A stretch of DNA of 41,585 bases. It comes from Pseudomonadota bacterium. GTDB taxonomy: Bacteria > Pseudomonadota > Alphaproteobacteria > Caulobacterales > Caulobacteraceae. The translations under genes were made by a program, and so were the position numbers. The stretch is taken from NCBI GenBank assembly GCA_023451375.1, contig JAEXZS010000054.1, positions 1-41,585 on the forward strand, read 5' to 3'. Positions 16,129-23,970 of this stretch are shown here, in pieces. The notes below the pieces were generated by a model that worked only from the letters and a program-made list of their open reading frames with translations, ran no database searches and was not told where the DNA came from. Numbering within the stretch: the stretch's first letter is position 1; every line of letters starts with the position of its first letter.

Positions 16129-16154
16129 AACGGGGGGACTTTGAACGGCGTTCC
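16129..16154 (-). promoter_or_regulatory. EcfG-type general stress promoter
   Basis: On the minus strand GGAAC (16150-16154) and CGTT (16129-16132) are separated by 17 bases, matching the alphaproteobacterial EcfG/SigT consensus GGAAC-N16/17-CGTT at every position. It lies 31 bases upstream of the low-complexity protein start at 16098, which leaves room for a short leader with its AGGAGG. Full consensus match, correct spacing, orientation and distance make this a good call. Confidence 0.75.
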
Positions 16155-16215
16155 GGCTATTGCCTCTGTGCCAAGTATTGGTCTCTCGCTCAAAGAATCC
16201 GAAACGGCGACGCCA

Positions 16216-16530
16216 TTAATCGTGAGTAGGGGGCCATCCGTTTACATGGCCAAGCTCATGGCAAAGCATGCGCGCATAGCTTTCCTCCGGATAGTCGCAG
16301 GGGTTGGGCAGGATGACCCGCTCGCCCGTGGCGCACGCGTCCGTCTTCATGCCCTTCGGCGGCTCTCCAAACAGGGGCTGGCACGACCGGTCGATGCCGG
16401 CTTGGTCCTTCAGCTCGACGGTGAACGCTGCGTTCGCCCGATATCGCTCCGGGGGGCGGTCATCGCTGAACAGGTTGGCGCCGGCGGCCACGAGGGCCGC
16501 CGCGAAGGCGGCGTTGATGATGTCCGACAA
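16216..16530 (-). CDS. Small HExxH-motif protein (putative minimal metalloprotease)
   Basis: A 104-residue protein as called from a TTG at 16530 with a weak purine-rich GAGAG before it. A hydrophobic N-terminus (INAAFAAALVAAGANLF) may be a signal or anchor. The C-terminus is 'ARMLCHELGHVNGWPPTHD', with a zinc-binding HExxH followed by a third histidine eight residues on, at the extreme end of the chain. Three further cysteines lie in the mature part. Family not recognised. The motif predicts a zinc-dependent hydrolase, but the domain is very small, so it could be an enzyme fragment or a zinc-binding partner. It is on the same strand as the stress-regulated operon, 117 bases upstream of it. 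Confidence 0.6.
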   Translation of the reverse strand: MSDIINAAFAAALVAAGANLFSDDRPPERYRANAAFTVELKDQAGIDRSCQPLFGEPPKGMKTDACATGERVILPNPCDYPEESYARMLCHELGHVNGWPPTHD

Positions 16531-16818
16531 CTCTCACTCTCGACTTGGCTGCTTCCGTTGATCGGAAGTCGACTCGAAAGATAGCTGCGGAACCGCCCCT
16601 TCGCCGCTCTCATGAAAGCTTGACCGGGCCGCTTCACATCAAGTTGAGCCGCGACCCGGCCCCGAGGCGGACTGGCTGCACAGAGGGTCCGCGGTCTTTC
16701 GTTACCGCCCAAACTGACCCGCGCTCCTGCCGTGCCCCTGCTTCACCAGAGCGGCCACAGGCCGGATCCCTAATGGAGGGACCCGGCCGCGCGGGGATTT
16801 CCGGCGGCGGCGCCGATC

Positions 16819-19050
16819 CTATCGCCCGAAGTCGAAGGTGTGGGTGGCGACGAACCGTTCCCATTCCTCGCGGCTGTGGAAGTCCAGGCCGCGATCCCAG
16901 GCCGAACCCATGTAGTAGGTGAACGGTTGGCCCGGCGTCACGCGGACCAGGATGAGATAGTTGTCGGCGTCCTCGGCGAAGCCCTCAACGGTGGCCGGAT
17001 CGACGGTGATGGCGATGCCCAGGCCGCCATGCTCCGGGTTCTCGGGCTCCCAGAACATCAGGCGGCCGTTCTCGGCGTCACGGGTGACGAATCCGGCGCC
17101 GTTCTCATTCCTGCGCTTGGAGATGCCGATGCCGACGATCAGGGGCTCGTTGGTGTTCGAGCTCAGCGTCGAGGTCATGCGGGTGAAGCTCGAACCGAGC
17201 GGCAAGCTGAAGGCGCGCGTCTCCCAGACGTTTCGGGCGACATCGACCGGCCACGGCCGATATTCGACGCTGAAGCGCGCTTCATCGCCGCCGGTCTCCT
17301 CGATCTGATAGTTCGAGAAGTTGCGGCTGGTCCACAGCTTGTTGTCGTACCAGACGCCCAGCCCGCCCGCGCCGCGACCCCGGCCGACGTCGTAGTAGTC
17401 GAGGCCCTCGCCGCGATCGACGTGGTAGTTGGGGAACTTCAGTTGGCGGTCCATGAAGGGATAGCGGACGCGCTTGGCCCAGACGTCGATCCCCGAGCCG
17501 GACGGCGCCTCTCGGGCCTCCAGGGCGGGGCCATAGATGCGGTGGGCGACGCGGTCGTTCTCCCACAGCAAGTCGTCCAGGCGGTCCGGCGCGAACCGCA
17601 CGACCGCGCGCGGAACCCGCTGGTCGGCCGGCGGCGGCGTCAGCTTCTCGATGGTTGAGGGACGCCCCGCGGCGGCGGGATCATAGGACAGGGCCCGGGT
17701 GGCGCGCATTTCTTCCTCGCGGCGCCGGATCTCTTCCTCGCCGACGACGGTGACCGGCGCGGGCGGGGTGGGGGTGGTGGCGGCGATCACCTCCGGCGCG
17801 TCGCGTTCCGGCTCGGCCTCGGGCAGGCTCTGCGTGCCGCCGCTCAGGTCCGCGATCTCCAGCCCGGCCAGGATGTAGGCGCCGGTGGCGTAGAGGCCGG
17901 TTTCGTCGGGACGGGTGTGGACCGGCATGTCGCCGGTCTTCTGCGCCGCGCCGACCAAGCCGCTGGGCAGGACGTTGCGGTTCAGCCCTGCCCAACCCTT
18001 GCGGATGGCGGGCAGGTAGGCGTCGCGGTCCAGCAGGCCGTGGTTGACCCCCCAGGCCAGGCCATAGACGTAGAAGCCTGACCCGGACGTCTCCGCCTCG
18101 GGGTACAGCTCCGGCGCCAGCAGGCTGGCGCGCCACAGGCCGTCGTCCTGCTGCAGTTCCAGGATGCGCCCGGCCAGCTTCTGGAAGATGTCGACGTAGT
18201 AGGCGCGGTTCGGGTGGTCCGCCGGCATCGACTCCAGCCAGCGCGCAAGGCCCGCCATGACCCAGGCGTTGGCGCGCGACCAGTAGATAGGCTGGCCGTT
18301 CGCCTCGATCCGATCCTTGAAGCGTTCGTCGCGCAGGAACAGGCGCTGCTCGGGAACCCACAGACGTTCCGCCGTGCGGCGCCATTCACGGTCGGCAGCC
18401 GCCAGATACTTCGGATCGCCCGTGATGGCCGACATGCGGGCGAAAACCGGCGGGGCCATGAACAGGGCGTCGGCCCACCACCAGACCAGGGCGGGGGTGT
18501 CCTCGGCGCGGTTCAGGTGGGGGATCTGCCAATCCAGCCGCTGACGGAGCGGCATCAGCACGCCTTCCTGCCCGCGGCGGGAATAAAGGTCTTCATACAG
18601 GTCGCCGATGGCGATGTCGTCGGCATTCAGCATCGTTGGGCCGGAGCGTGCGCCCCGGACGCTGTAGTTGTAGTGCTCGGCCACCGCCGTCAGGAACCGC
18701 AGCGTCTCCGGATCGTCGGACACCCGCGCCAGTCGCGCCGCGCCGACGTAGAAGGTCGCCGCCACCCAGTTGGACGACATCTGGGTCAGATTGCTGCCGG
18801 TTGAAAGAGCGATCGGCTCAGCCGCCATGGCCGCGATCTGGGAGGAGGCGACATATTCGACCGCCGCCAGGGCCTCGTCCCGTGACGGCAGCACGGTGGG
18901 ATCGACGTTGAGGTCGGGGCGCGGACGCGCCGTCAGCCATTCCGCCTCGATGCCCGGCGACAAGACGGGCGACCGCGCCAGGGCCGGCGCGCTCAGCGCC
19001 GTGGCGCTCATCAAGGCGGCGACGAGGGCAAAGCGAAGCGGTCGGTGCAT
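16819..19050 (-). CDS. GH105 unsaturated rhamnogalacturonyl hydrolase fused to DUF4861
   Basis: A 743-residue exported enzyme. A signal peptide spans about 1-25. Residues about 55-430 form the (alpha/alpha)6 GH88/GH105 domain: 'WWWADALFMAPPVFARMS', 'YWSRANAWVMAGLARWLE', 'LQQDDGLWRASLL' and 'SGSGFYVYGLAWGVNHGLL'. After a Pro/Thr/Glu-rich linker, residues about 500-743 form a DUF4861 beta domain ('DVWAKRVRYPFMDRQLKFPN', 'GGLGVWYDNKLW'). GH105 removes the unsaturated uronate from rhamnogalacturonan-I fragments after lyase cleavage. GGAGGA lies six bases before the ATG. It is divergent from uxaC, and the shared region holds the ACCGGTGTC element also found before the TonB receptor. Confidence 0.92.
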   Translation of the reverse strand: MHRPLRFALVAALMSATALSAPALARSPVLSPGIEAEWLTARPRPDLNVDPTVLPSRDEALAAVEYVASSQIAAMAAEPIALSTGSNLTQMSSNWVAATFYVGAARLARVSDDPETLRFLTAVAEHYNYSVRGARSGPTMLNADDIAIGDLYEDLYSRRGQEGVLMPLRQRLDWQIPHLNRAEDTPALVWWWADALFMAPPVFARMSAITGDPKYLAAADREWRRTAERLWVPEQRLFLRDERFKDRIEANGQPIYWSRANAWVMAGLARWLESMPADHPNRAYYVDIFQKLAGRILELQQDDGLWRASLLAPELYPEAETSGSGFYVYGLAWGVNHGLLDRDAYLPAIRKGWAGLNRNVLPSGLVGAAQKTGDMPVHTRPDETGLYATGAYILAGLEIADLSGGTQSLPEAEPERDAPEVIAATTPTPPAPVTVVGEEEIRRREEEMRATRALSYDPAAAGRPSTIEKLTPPPADQRVPRAVVRFAPDRLDDLLWENDRVAHRIYGPALEAREAPSGSGIDVWAKRVRYPFMDRQLKFPNYHVDRGEGLDYYDVGRGRGAGGLGVWYDNKLWTSRNFSNYQIEETGGDEARFSVEYRPWPVDVARNVWETRAFSLPLGSSFTRMTSTLSSNTNEPLIVGIGISKRRNENGAGFVTRDAENGRLMFWEPENPEHGGLGIAITVDPATVEGFAEDADNYLILVRVTPGQPFTYYMGSAWDRGLDFHSREEWERFVATHTFDFGR

Positions 19051-19132
19051 GGGATCCTCCGGACGCGCGGCAGGCGTCTTCCATTATTTGCGTTTCGGTA
19101 CCATAAAATGGGCAACACGCCTCGCCAAGGTA

Positions 19133-19148
19133 ACCGGTGTCTTTTTTG
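19133..19148. promoter_or_regulatory. Putative LacI/GntR-type operator shared with the TonB receptor gene
   Basis: ACCGGTGTCTTTTTTG lies between the divergent GH105 and uxaC genes. Apart from one missing A it is identical to 29186-29202 upstream of the TonB receptor. The CCGG-centred core resembles LacI-family operators. At this copy only the GGTGTC half is well kept; the other half is AGGTAACC. It could control both divergent pectin genes. Regulator not in the window. Confidence 0.5.
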
Positions 19149-19225
19149 ACGCGACATAGTATCCCCCGGCGAGACCTGACACATAAGGGGCGCAAGTCCC
19201 GGCGAGGAAACCAGAAACGAGTCCG

Positions 19226-20641
19226 ATGACCCAGCCGCTGAAGCTCAATCCCGATCGCCTGTTCCCTGCCGACGCCGACACCCGCGCCGTCGCCCGCCGC
19301 CTCTACGCCGAGGTCAAGGACCTGCCGATCATCAGCCCGCACGGCCATACCGATCCCAGTTGGTTCGCCCTGAACGCGAGCTTCGCCAATCCGGCCGAGC
19401 TGCTGATCACGCCCGATCACTATGTCTTCCGCATGCTGTACAGCCAGGGCATGGCGATGGAGGACCTGGGCGTCCCACGCGCCGACGGCGGCCCGGTCGA
19501 GGCCGATCCGCGCAAAATCTGGCGCCGCTTCGCCGAGAACTATCACCTGTTCCGGGGCACGCCGTCGCGCATGTGGCACGACTGGGTCTATGCCGAGGCC
19601 TTCGGCATCGACGTGCGCCTGTCTGCTGAGACGGCCGACCACTACTACGACGTCATCGACGCCGCGCTGAAGACCGATGCCTTCCGGCCGCGCGCCCTGT
19701 TCGACCGCTACAATATCGAGGTGCTGACCACGACAGAGTCGCCGCTCGACACGCTGGAACATCACAAGACGATCAGCGCGTCCGGCTGGAAGGGCAGGGT
19801 GCTGACCGCCTATCGGCCCGACCCAGTGCTGGACCCCGACTACGAGGGCTTCCGCGACAATCTGAAGGTCCTGGCCGACCAGACCGGCCGGGACACGCTG
19901 TCGTGGGACGGCTACCTGCACGCCCTGCGTGATCGCCGCGCCTTCTTCATCGAGATGGGCGCCACGTCCACCGACCACGGCCACCCCACCGCCTTCACCG
20001 CCGACCTGTCGAAGGGCGAGGCCGAGGCCCTGTTCCGGCGCGTCTCCACCGGCCCGGCGTCAGCTGAGGACGCCGAACTGTTCCGCGGCCAGATGCTGAC
20101 CGAGATGGCGGCCATGTCGGTCGAGGACGGGCTGGTGATGCAGCTGCACCCGGGCAGCTTCCGCAACCACAACGCCACGGTCTTCAGCCGCTTCGGGCGG
20201 GACAAGGGCGCGGACATCCCCACACGCACCGACTACGTCCGGGCGCTGAAGCCGCTGCTGGACCGCTTCGGCTCGGACAACCGCCTGACACTGATCCTCT
20301 TCACCCTGGACGAGAGCGTCTACGCCCGCGAACTGGCCCCCCTGGCCGGCCACTACCCGGCGCTGAAGCTGGGCCCCAGCTGGTGGTTCCACGACAGCCC
20401 GGAGGGCATGCGGCGTTTCCGCGAGCAGACGACCGAGACGGCGGGCTTCTACAACACCGTCGGCTTCAACGACGACACTCGCGCCTTCCTGTCGATCCCG
20501 GCGCGTCACGACGTGGCCCGGCGCATGGACTGCGGCTTCCTGGCGAAACTGGTCGTCGAACATCGGATGGAGGAGGACGAGGCGCACGAGGTGGCCCGCG
20601 CCCTCACCTATGACCTGGTCAAGGCGGCCTACAAGCTGTGA
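19226..20641 (+). CDS. uxaC: Uronate isomerase UxaC
   Basis: A 471-residue cytoplasmic enzyme of the amidohydrolase superfamily that converts D-galacturonate to D-tagaturonate (and D-glucuronate to D-fructuronate). Motifs: 'LPIISPHGHTDPSWFALN' near residue 33-50 with the metal-binding histidines, 'DHYVFRMLYSQGM', 'LTTTESPLDTLEHH', 'MQLHPGSFRNHN' and 'LGPSWWFHDSPEGM'. Length matches the family. The ATG at 19226 has only a weak upstream GAG. Its TGA overlaps the GTG of the next gene. It is first in the hexuronate operon uxaC-reductase-uxaA. Confidence 0.97.
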   Translation: MTQPLKLNPDRLFPADADTRAVARRLYAEVKDLPIISPHGHTDPSWFALNASFANPAELLITPDHYVFRMLYSQGMAMEDLGVPRADGGPVEADPRKIWRRFAENYHLFRGTPSRMWHDWVYAEAFGIDVRLSAETADHYYDVIDAALKTDAFRPRALFDRYNIEVLTTTESPLDTLEHHKTISASGWKGRVLTAYRPDPVLDPDYEGFRDNLKVLADQTGRDTLSWDGYLHALRDRRAFFIEMGATSTDHGHPTAFTADLSKGEAEALFRRVSTGPASAEDAELFRGQMLTEMAAMSVEDGLVMQLHPGSFRNHNATVFSRFGRDKGADIPTRTDYVRALKPLLDRFGSDNRLTLILFTLDESVYARELAPLAGHYPALKLGPSWWFHDSPEGMRRFREQTTETAGFYNTVGFNDDTRAFLSIPARHDVARRMDCGFLAKLVVEHRMEEDEAHEVARALTYDLVKAAYKL

Positions 20642-22131
20642 CCCGTCTTTCAGGTGCGACCCTTCCAGGCCTGCCGGCCGATGTCGCCGTCCCCGGTTAT
20701 GACCGCGCCCAGGTAAAGACCGGCGTCGTCCATCTGGGCATCGGCGCCTTCCACCGCGCCCACCAGGCCGTGGTGTTCGACGATGCGCTGAAGAGCGGCG
20801 ATCCGCGCTGGGGCGTGCTGGGCGCCTCGCTGCGGTCGCCGGGCGTGCGAGATCAGCTGAATCCGCAGAACGGGCTCTACACCCTGGTCGTTCGCAACGG
20901 GGCCGAGGAGCATCTGCGGGTGATCGGCGCCTGTTCCGGCGTTCTGGTCGGACCGGAAGACCCCGCCGCACTCGTCGCCGCCATGGCAGACGCCGACGTT
21001 CACATCGTCACCCTGACGGTGACGGAGAAGGGCTATCGCCTCGACCCCGCGACCGGCGATCTGTTGCTGGATGACCCGGAGGTGGCCGCCGATCTGGCCG
21101 ACATCGGATCGCCCCGCACCGCGCCGGGCTTCATCGTCGCCGCGTTGAGTGGAAGGAAGGCCGCGGGGCTGAAGCCCTTCACTGTCATCAGCTGCGACAA
21201 CCTTCCGCACAACGGCAAGCGCATCCGCGCCGGGGTGCTGGCGATGGCGCGTCGGATCGACGCCAATTCTTCTGGATCTGGGCTGGCCGACTGGATCGAG
21301 GCCGAGGGCGCCTTCCCCCAGACCATGATCGACCGGATCGTTCCGGCGACCATCCCCGAAGACATCGCCCGCCTGACCGCCCGTCTGGGCGTCGAGGATC
21401 AGGGCATGGTCAAGGCCGAGCCCTTTACCCAGTGGGTGATCGAGGATCGGTTCGCTGGCCCGCGCCCGGACTTCGCATCACTCGGCGTGCAACTGACCGA
21501 CGCCGTCGAGCCTTGGGAGGACGCCAAGCTGCGCCTGCTGAACGGCGCCCATTCGGCCATCGCCTATTTGGGCGCCCTGTCGGGGCACGAGCATGTGCAT
21601 GAGGCGGTCGCCGTTCCGCCCTTCCGCGCCTATGTCGAGGCCCTGTGGGACGAGGCCCAGACCACGCTGAACCCGCCGCCGGGCCTGGACATCCCCACCT
21701 ACCGCAAGGAGCTGATGGCCCGGTTCTCCAACTCGGCCCTGATGCACCGGACGCGCCAGATCGCCATGGACGGCTCGCAAAAGCTGCCGCAGCGCCTGCT
21801 GGCCGGCGCCGCCGAGCGTCTGGAAGCCGGGCAGGGGATCGACGCCATCGCCCTGGGCGTCGCCGCCTGGATGAAGTGGCAGTCGGGCGTGACCGAAAGC
21901 GGCGAGACCTTCGCCGTCGATGATCCCTTGGCCACGAAGACCGCCGAGCTGCTGGCCGACGCCGACAATGATCAGGCGCGGGTCTCGACGCTGCTGACCC
22001 TGTCCGCCGTCTTCCCGCCCGCGCTCGCCGCCGACGATCGGTTCGCGGTCGCGGTCACGGGCGCCTATCTGTCGCTGAGCCGGGACGGCGCGGTTCAAGC
22101 GGCGGCTCAGGTCGCGGACGGACAGGACTGA
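20638..22131 (+). CDS. Mannitol dehydrogenase-family hexuronate reductase (tagaturonate/fructuronate)
   Basis: A 497-residue NAD-dependent long-chain dehydrogenase. The N-terminal Rossmann region reads 'TGVVHLGIGAFHRAHQAVVF'; 'LTVTEKGY', 'ISCDNLPHNGKRIR' and 'LLNGAHSAIAYLGALSG' are family motifs, with Lys and His of the last two regions in the active site. The sequence is of the UxuB/MtlK type (fructuronate to mannonate), but its place between uxaC and altronate dehydratase means tagaturonate to altronate is at least one expected reaction. The GTG at 20638 overlaps the uxaC stop, indicating translational coupling. Confidence 0.92.
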   Translation: MTRLSGATLPGLPADVAVPGYDRAQVKTGVVHLGIGAFHRAHQAVVFDDALKSGDPRWGVLGASLRSPGVRDQLNPQNGLYTLVVRNGAEEHLRVIGACSGVLVGPEDPAALVAAMADADVHIVTLTVTEKGYRLDPATGDLLLDDPEVAADLADIGSPRTAPGFIVAALSGRKAAGLKPFTVISCDNLPHNGKRIRAGVLAMARRIDANSSGSGLADWIEAEGAFPQTMIDRIVPATIPEDIARLTARLGVEDQGMVKAEPFTQWVIEDRFAGPRPDFASLGVQLTDAVEPWEDAKLRLLNGAHSAIAYLGALSGHEHVHEAVAVPPFRAYVEALWDEAQTTLNPPPGLDIPTYRKELMARFSNSALMHRTRQIAMDGSQKLPQRLLAGAAERLEAGQGIDAIALGVAAWMKWQSGVTESGETFAVDDPLATKTAELLADADNDQARVSTLLTLSAVFPPALAADDRFAVAVTGAYLSLSRDGAVQAAAQVADGQD

Positions 22132-22193
22132 TGTTTCTTGTTTCCGCCCACCCCGGCTTCCTCCGGGATGGGCGGAGTAGATGGAGTTCAATC

Positions 22194-23693
22194 GTGAGCC
22201 GCATCCTGATCCTGAACCCCCTCGATGATGTCGCGATCGCTCTCGACGACATCGCCGCCGGCGACACGCCGGACGGCCTGGACGTGCCCGCTCGCGCCGA
22301 CATCGCCACGGGGCACAAGATCGCGCGCCACGCCGTGAAACAGGGCGGTCTGGTCCGCCGCTACGGTCAGGTCATCGGCCGCGCGAAAGCCGCCATCGCC
22401 GCCGGCGATCACGTCCACGTCCACAACCTCGCCATGGCCGAGGACGGGCGCGAGGCCGAGGTCGGCGCGGACCTGCGTCCGCCCGCGCCGCTGTCGGGGG
22501 CGACGTTCAACGGCATCGTCCGCCCTGACGGCCGGATCGGCACGCGGAACTACATCGGCGTCCTGACCAGCGTGAACTGTTCGGCCACGGTCGCCCGCCG
22601 CATCGCCGACGCCTTCCCAGGCGCCGCCCTGCCCAAGGGCGTCGATGGGGTGGTCGCCTTCACGCACCAGGGCGGTTGCGGCGGTTCCTCCCTGTCCGGC
22701 GACGTGACCCTGCTGCAGCGGACGCTGGCGGGCTACGCGAAACACCCGAACTTCCACTCCATCCTGATCGTCGGCCTGGGCTGCGAGGCGAACCAAATCC
22801 CCGCCTGGCTGGCCAACGAGGGCCTGGAGGCCGGAGCCCACCTGCGGACCCTGACCATCCAGGAGGCCGGCGGCACCGCCCGCGCCATCGAGGCCGGGAT
22901 CGCGGTCGTGCGCGAACTAGTGGACGAGGCCGCAAAGGTCGAGCGCCAGCCGGTATCGGCGTCACACCTGACCGTCGGCCTGCAATGCGGCGGCTCGGAC
23001 GGTTGGTCCGGCGTGACGGCCAACCCGGCCCTGGGAGCCGCGGTGGACCTGCTGGTCGCCCACGGCGGATCGGCCATGCTGTCAGAGACGCCCGAGATCT
23101 GGGGCGCCGAACACCTGCTCTTGCGTCGCGCGGCGTCGCAGGACGTGGCGGACAAACTGAACGCCCGGCTGTCCTGGTGGCGCGACTATGCCGACCGGCA
23201 TCAGATGGAACTGAACAACAATCCGTCGCCCGGCAATCTGAAGGGCGGCCTGACCACCATCCTGGAGAAGTCGCTGGGCGCGGTGGCCAAGTCCGGTTCG
23301 ACCCCGCTGAACGACGTGATCGGATACGCCGAACCGCTGGAAAGCAAGGGGCTCAGCTTCATGGACAGCCCCGGTTACGACCCGTGCTCGGCCACGGGCC
23401 AGATCGCCTCGGGCGCCAATCTGATCGTCTTCACCACGGGCCGAGGTTCGGTCTTCGGGGCCAAGCCCGCCCCGTCGATCAAGGTCGCCTCCAACGCCAA
23501 GCTGGCGAACTGGATGAACGAGGACATGGATATCGACGCCTCGCCGGTCCTGACGGGGACCAGCCTGGCCGATGTCGGCGCGGTGATCTTCCAGAAGATG
23601 CTGGACGTGGCGTCGGGCGAGCCGTCCAAATCCGAGGCGCTCGGCGTCGGCGACAACGAGTTCGTGCCCTGGCAGGTCGGGGCGTATCTGTAG
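22194..23693 (+). CDS. uxaA: Altronate dehydratase UxaA
   Basis: A 499-residue dehydratase that turns D-altronate into 2-keto-3-deoxygluconate. The small N-terminal SAF domain (about 1-90: 'GHKIARHAVKQGGLVRRYGQ', 'HVHVHNLAM') is followed by the large catalytic domain ('GRIGTRNYIGVLTSVNCSAT', 'FTHQGGCGGSS', 'LQCGGSDGWSGVTANPALG', 'FMDSPGYDPCSATGQIASG'), with conserved cysteines and histidines for iron. I chose the GTG at 22194, with GGAG at 22183-22186, over an upstream ATG at 22131 whose extra residues are not family-like. Third gene of the hexuronate operon. KDG kinase and aldolase genes are not in the window. Confidence 0.96.
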   Translation: MSRILILNPLDDVAIALDDIAAGDTPDGLDVPARADIATGHKIARHAVKQGGLVRRYGQVIGRAKAAIAAGDHVHVHNLAMAEDGREAEVGADLRPPAPLSGATFNGIVRPDGRIGTRNYIGVLTSVNCSATVARRIADAFPGAALPKGVDGVVAFTHQGGCGGSSLSGDVTLLQRTLAGYAKHPNFHSILIVGLGCEANQIPAWLANEGLEAGAHLRTLTIQEAGGTARAIEAGIAVVRELVDEAAKVERQPVSASHLTVGLQCGGSDGWSGVTANPALGAAVDLLVAHGGSAMLSETPEIWGAEHLLLRRAASQDVADKLNARLSWWRDYADRHQMELNNNPSPGNLKGGLTTILEKSLGAVAKSGSTPLNDVIGYAEPLESKGLSFMDSPGYDPCSATGQIASGANLIVFTTGRGSVFGAKPAPSIKVASNAKLANWMNEDMDIDASPVLTGTSLADVGAVIFQKMLDVASGEPSKSEALGVGDNEFVPWQVGAYL

Positions 23694-23700
23694 GACGGCC

Positions 23701-23870
23701 CACCCTCACCTCCGTCGTCACTCGGCCTTGTCCCGAGGGCCCACGGTTGGCGTTGCAGCCCAGGATTGAAGGCGGGATGCATGCCTAGATAGCGCCCCCA
23801 AAAGTCGTTCGACGCCATGCTGCTGAAAAGCGGGCCCTCGGGACAAGCCCGAGGGTGACGATGAGGGGGT
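23701..23870. repeat. Palindromic intergenic repeat pair (MITE-like inverted element)
   Basis: CTTGTCCCGAGGGCCC (23727-23742) and GGGCCCTCGGGACAAG (23832-23847) are perfect 16-bp inverted copies 89 bases apart, and similarity continues outward for about 20 more bases. The right copy is itself palindromic (CCCTCGGG-5-CCCGAGGG, 23835-23855). No open frame lies between them. This could be two inverted copies of a dispersed palindromic repeat or the ends of a small non-coding element; it may also stop transcription after uxaA. Confidence 0.6.
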
Positions 23871-23935
23871 CTGCGACACGCAGGCGCTTGCACCTCAGCC
23901 GGCGTTCGTTATCGTGGGACAAACAAGCAAAATGT

Positions 23936-23950
23936 GAGACGTAGCGTCTC
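23936..23950. promoter_or_regulatory. Palindrome upstream of the GH28 gene
   Basis: GAGACG-TAG-CGTCTC is a perfect 6-bp inverted repeat with a three-base centre, 20 bases before the GH28 start codon and just upstream of its ribosome binding site. It is well placed for a repressor operator. It does not resemble the ACCGGTGTC element found at other pectin genes. Confidence 0.35.
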
Positions 23951-23970
23951 CATCTGCCAGGAAGCGCGCC

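Noticed and set aside
16099..16215. Sigma-54 promoter (TTGGCAC) upstream of the low-complexity protein
   Set aside because: The GC element at the required spacing is absent, while the EcfG-type elements match fully.
14520..16229. Long plus-strand frame opposite the L,D-transpeptidase
   Set aside because: Arg-rich antisense shadow with no domain; the minus-strand genes have clear motifs and ribosome binding sites.
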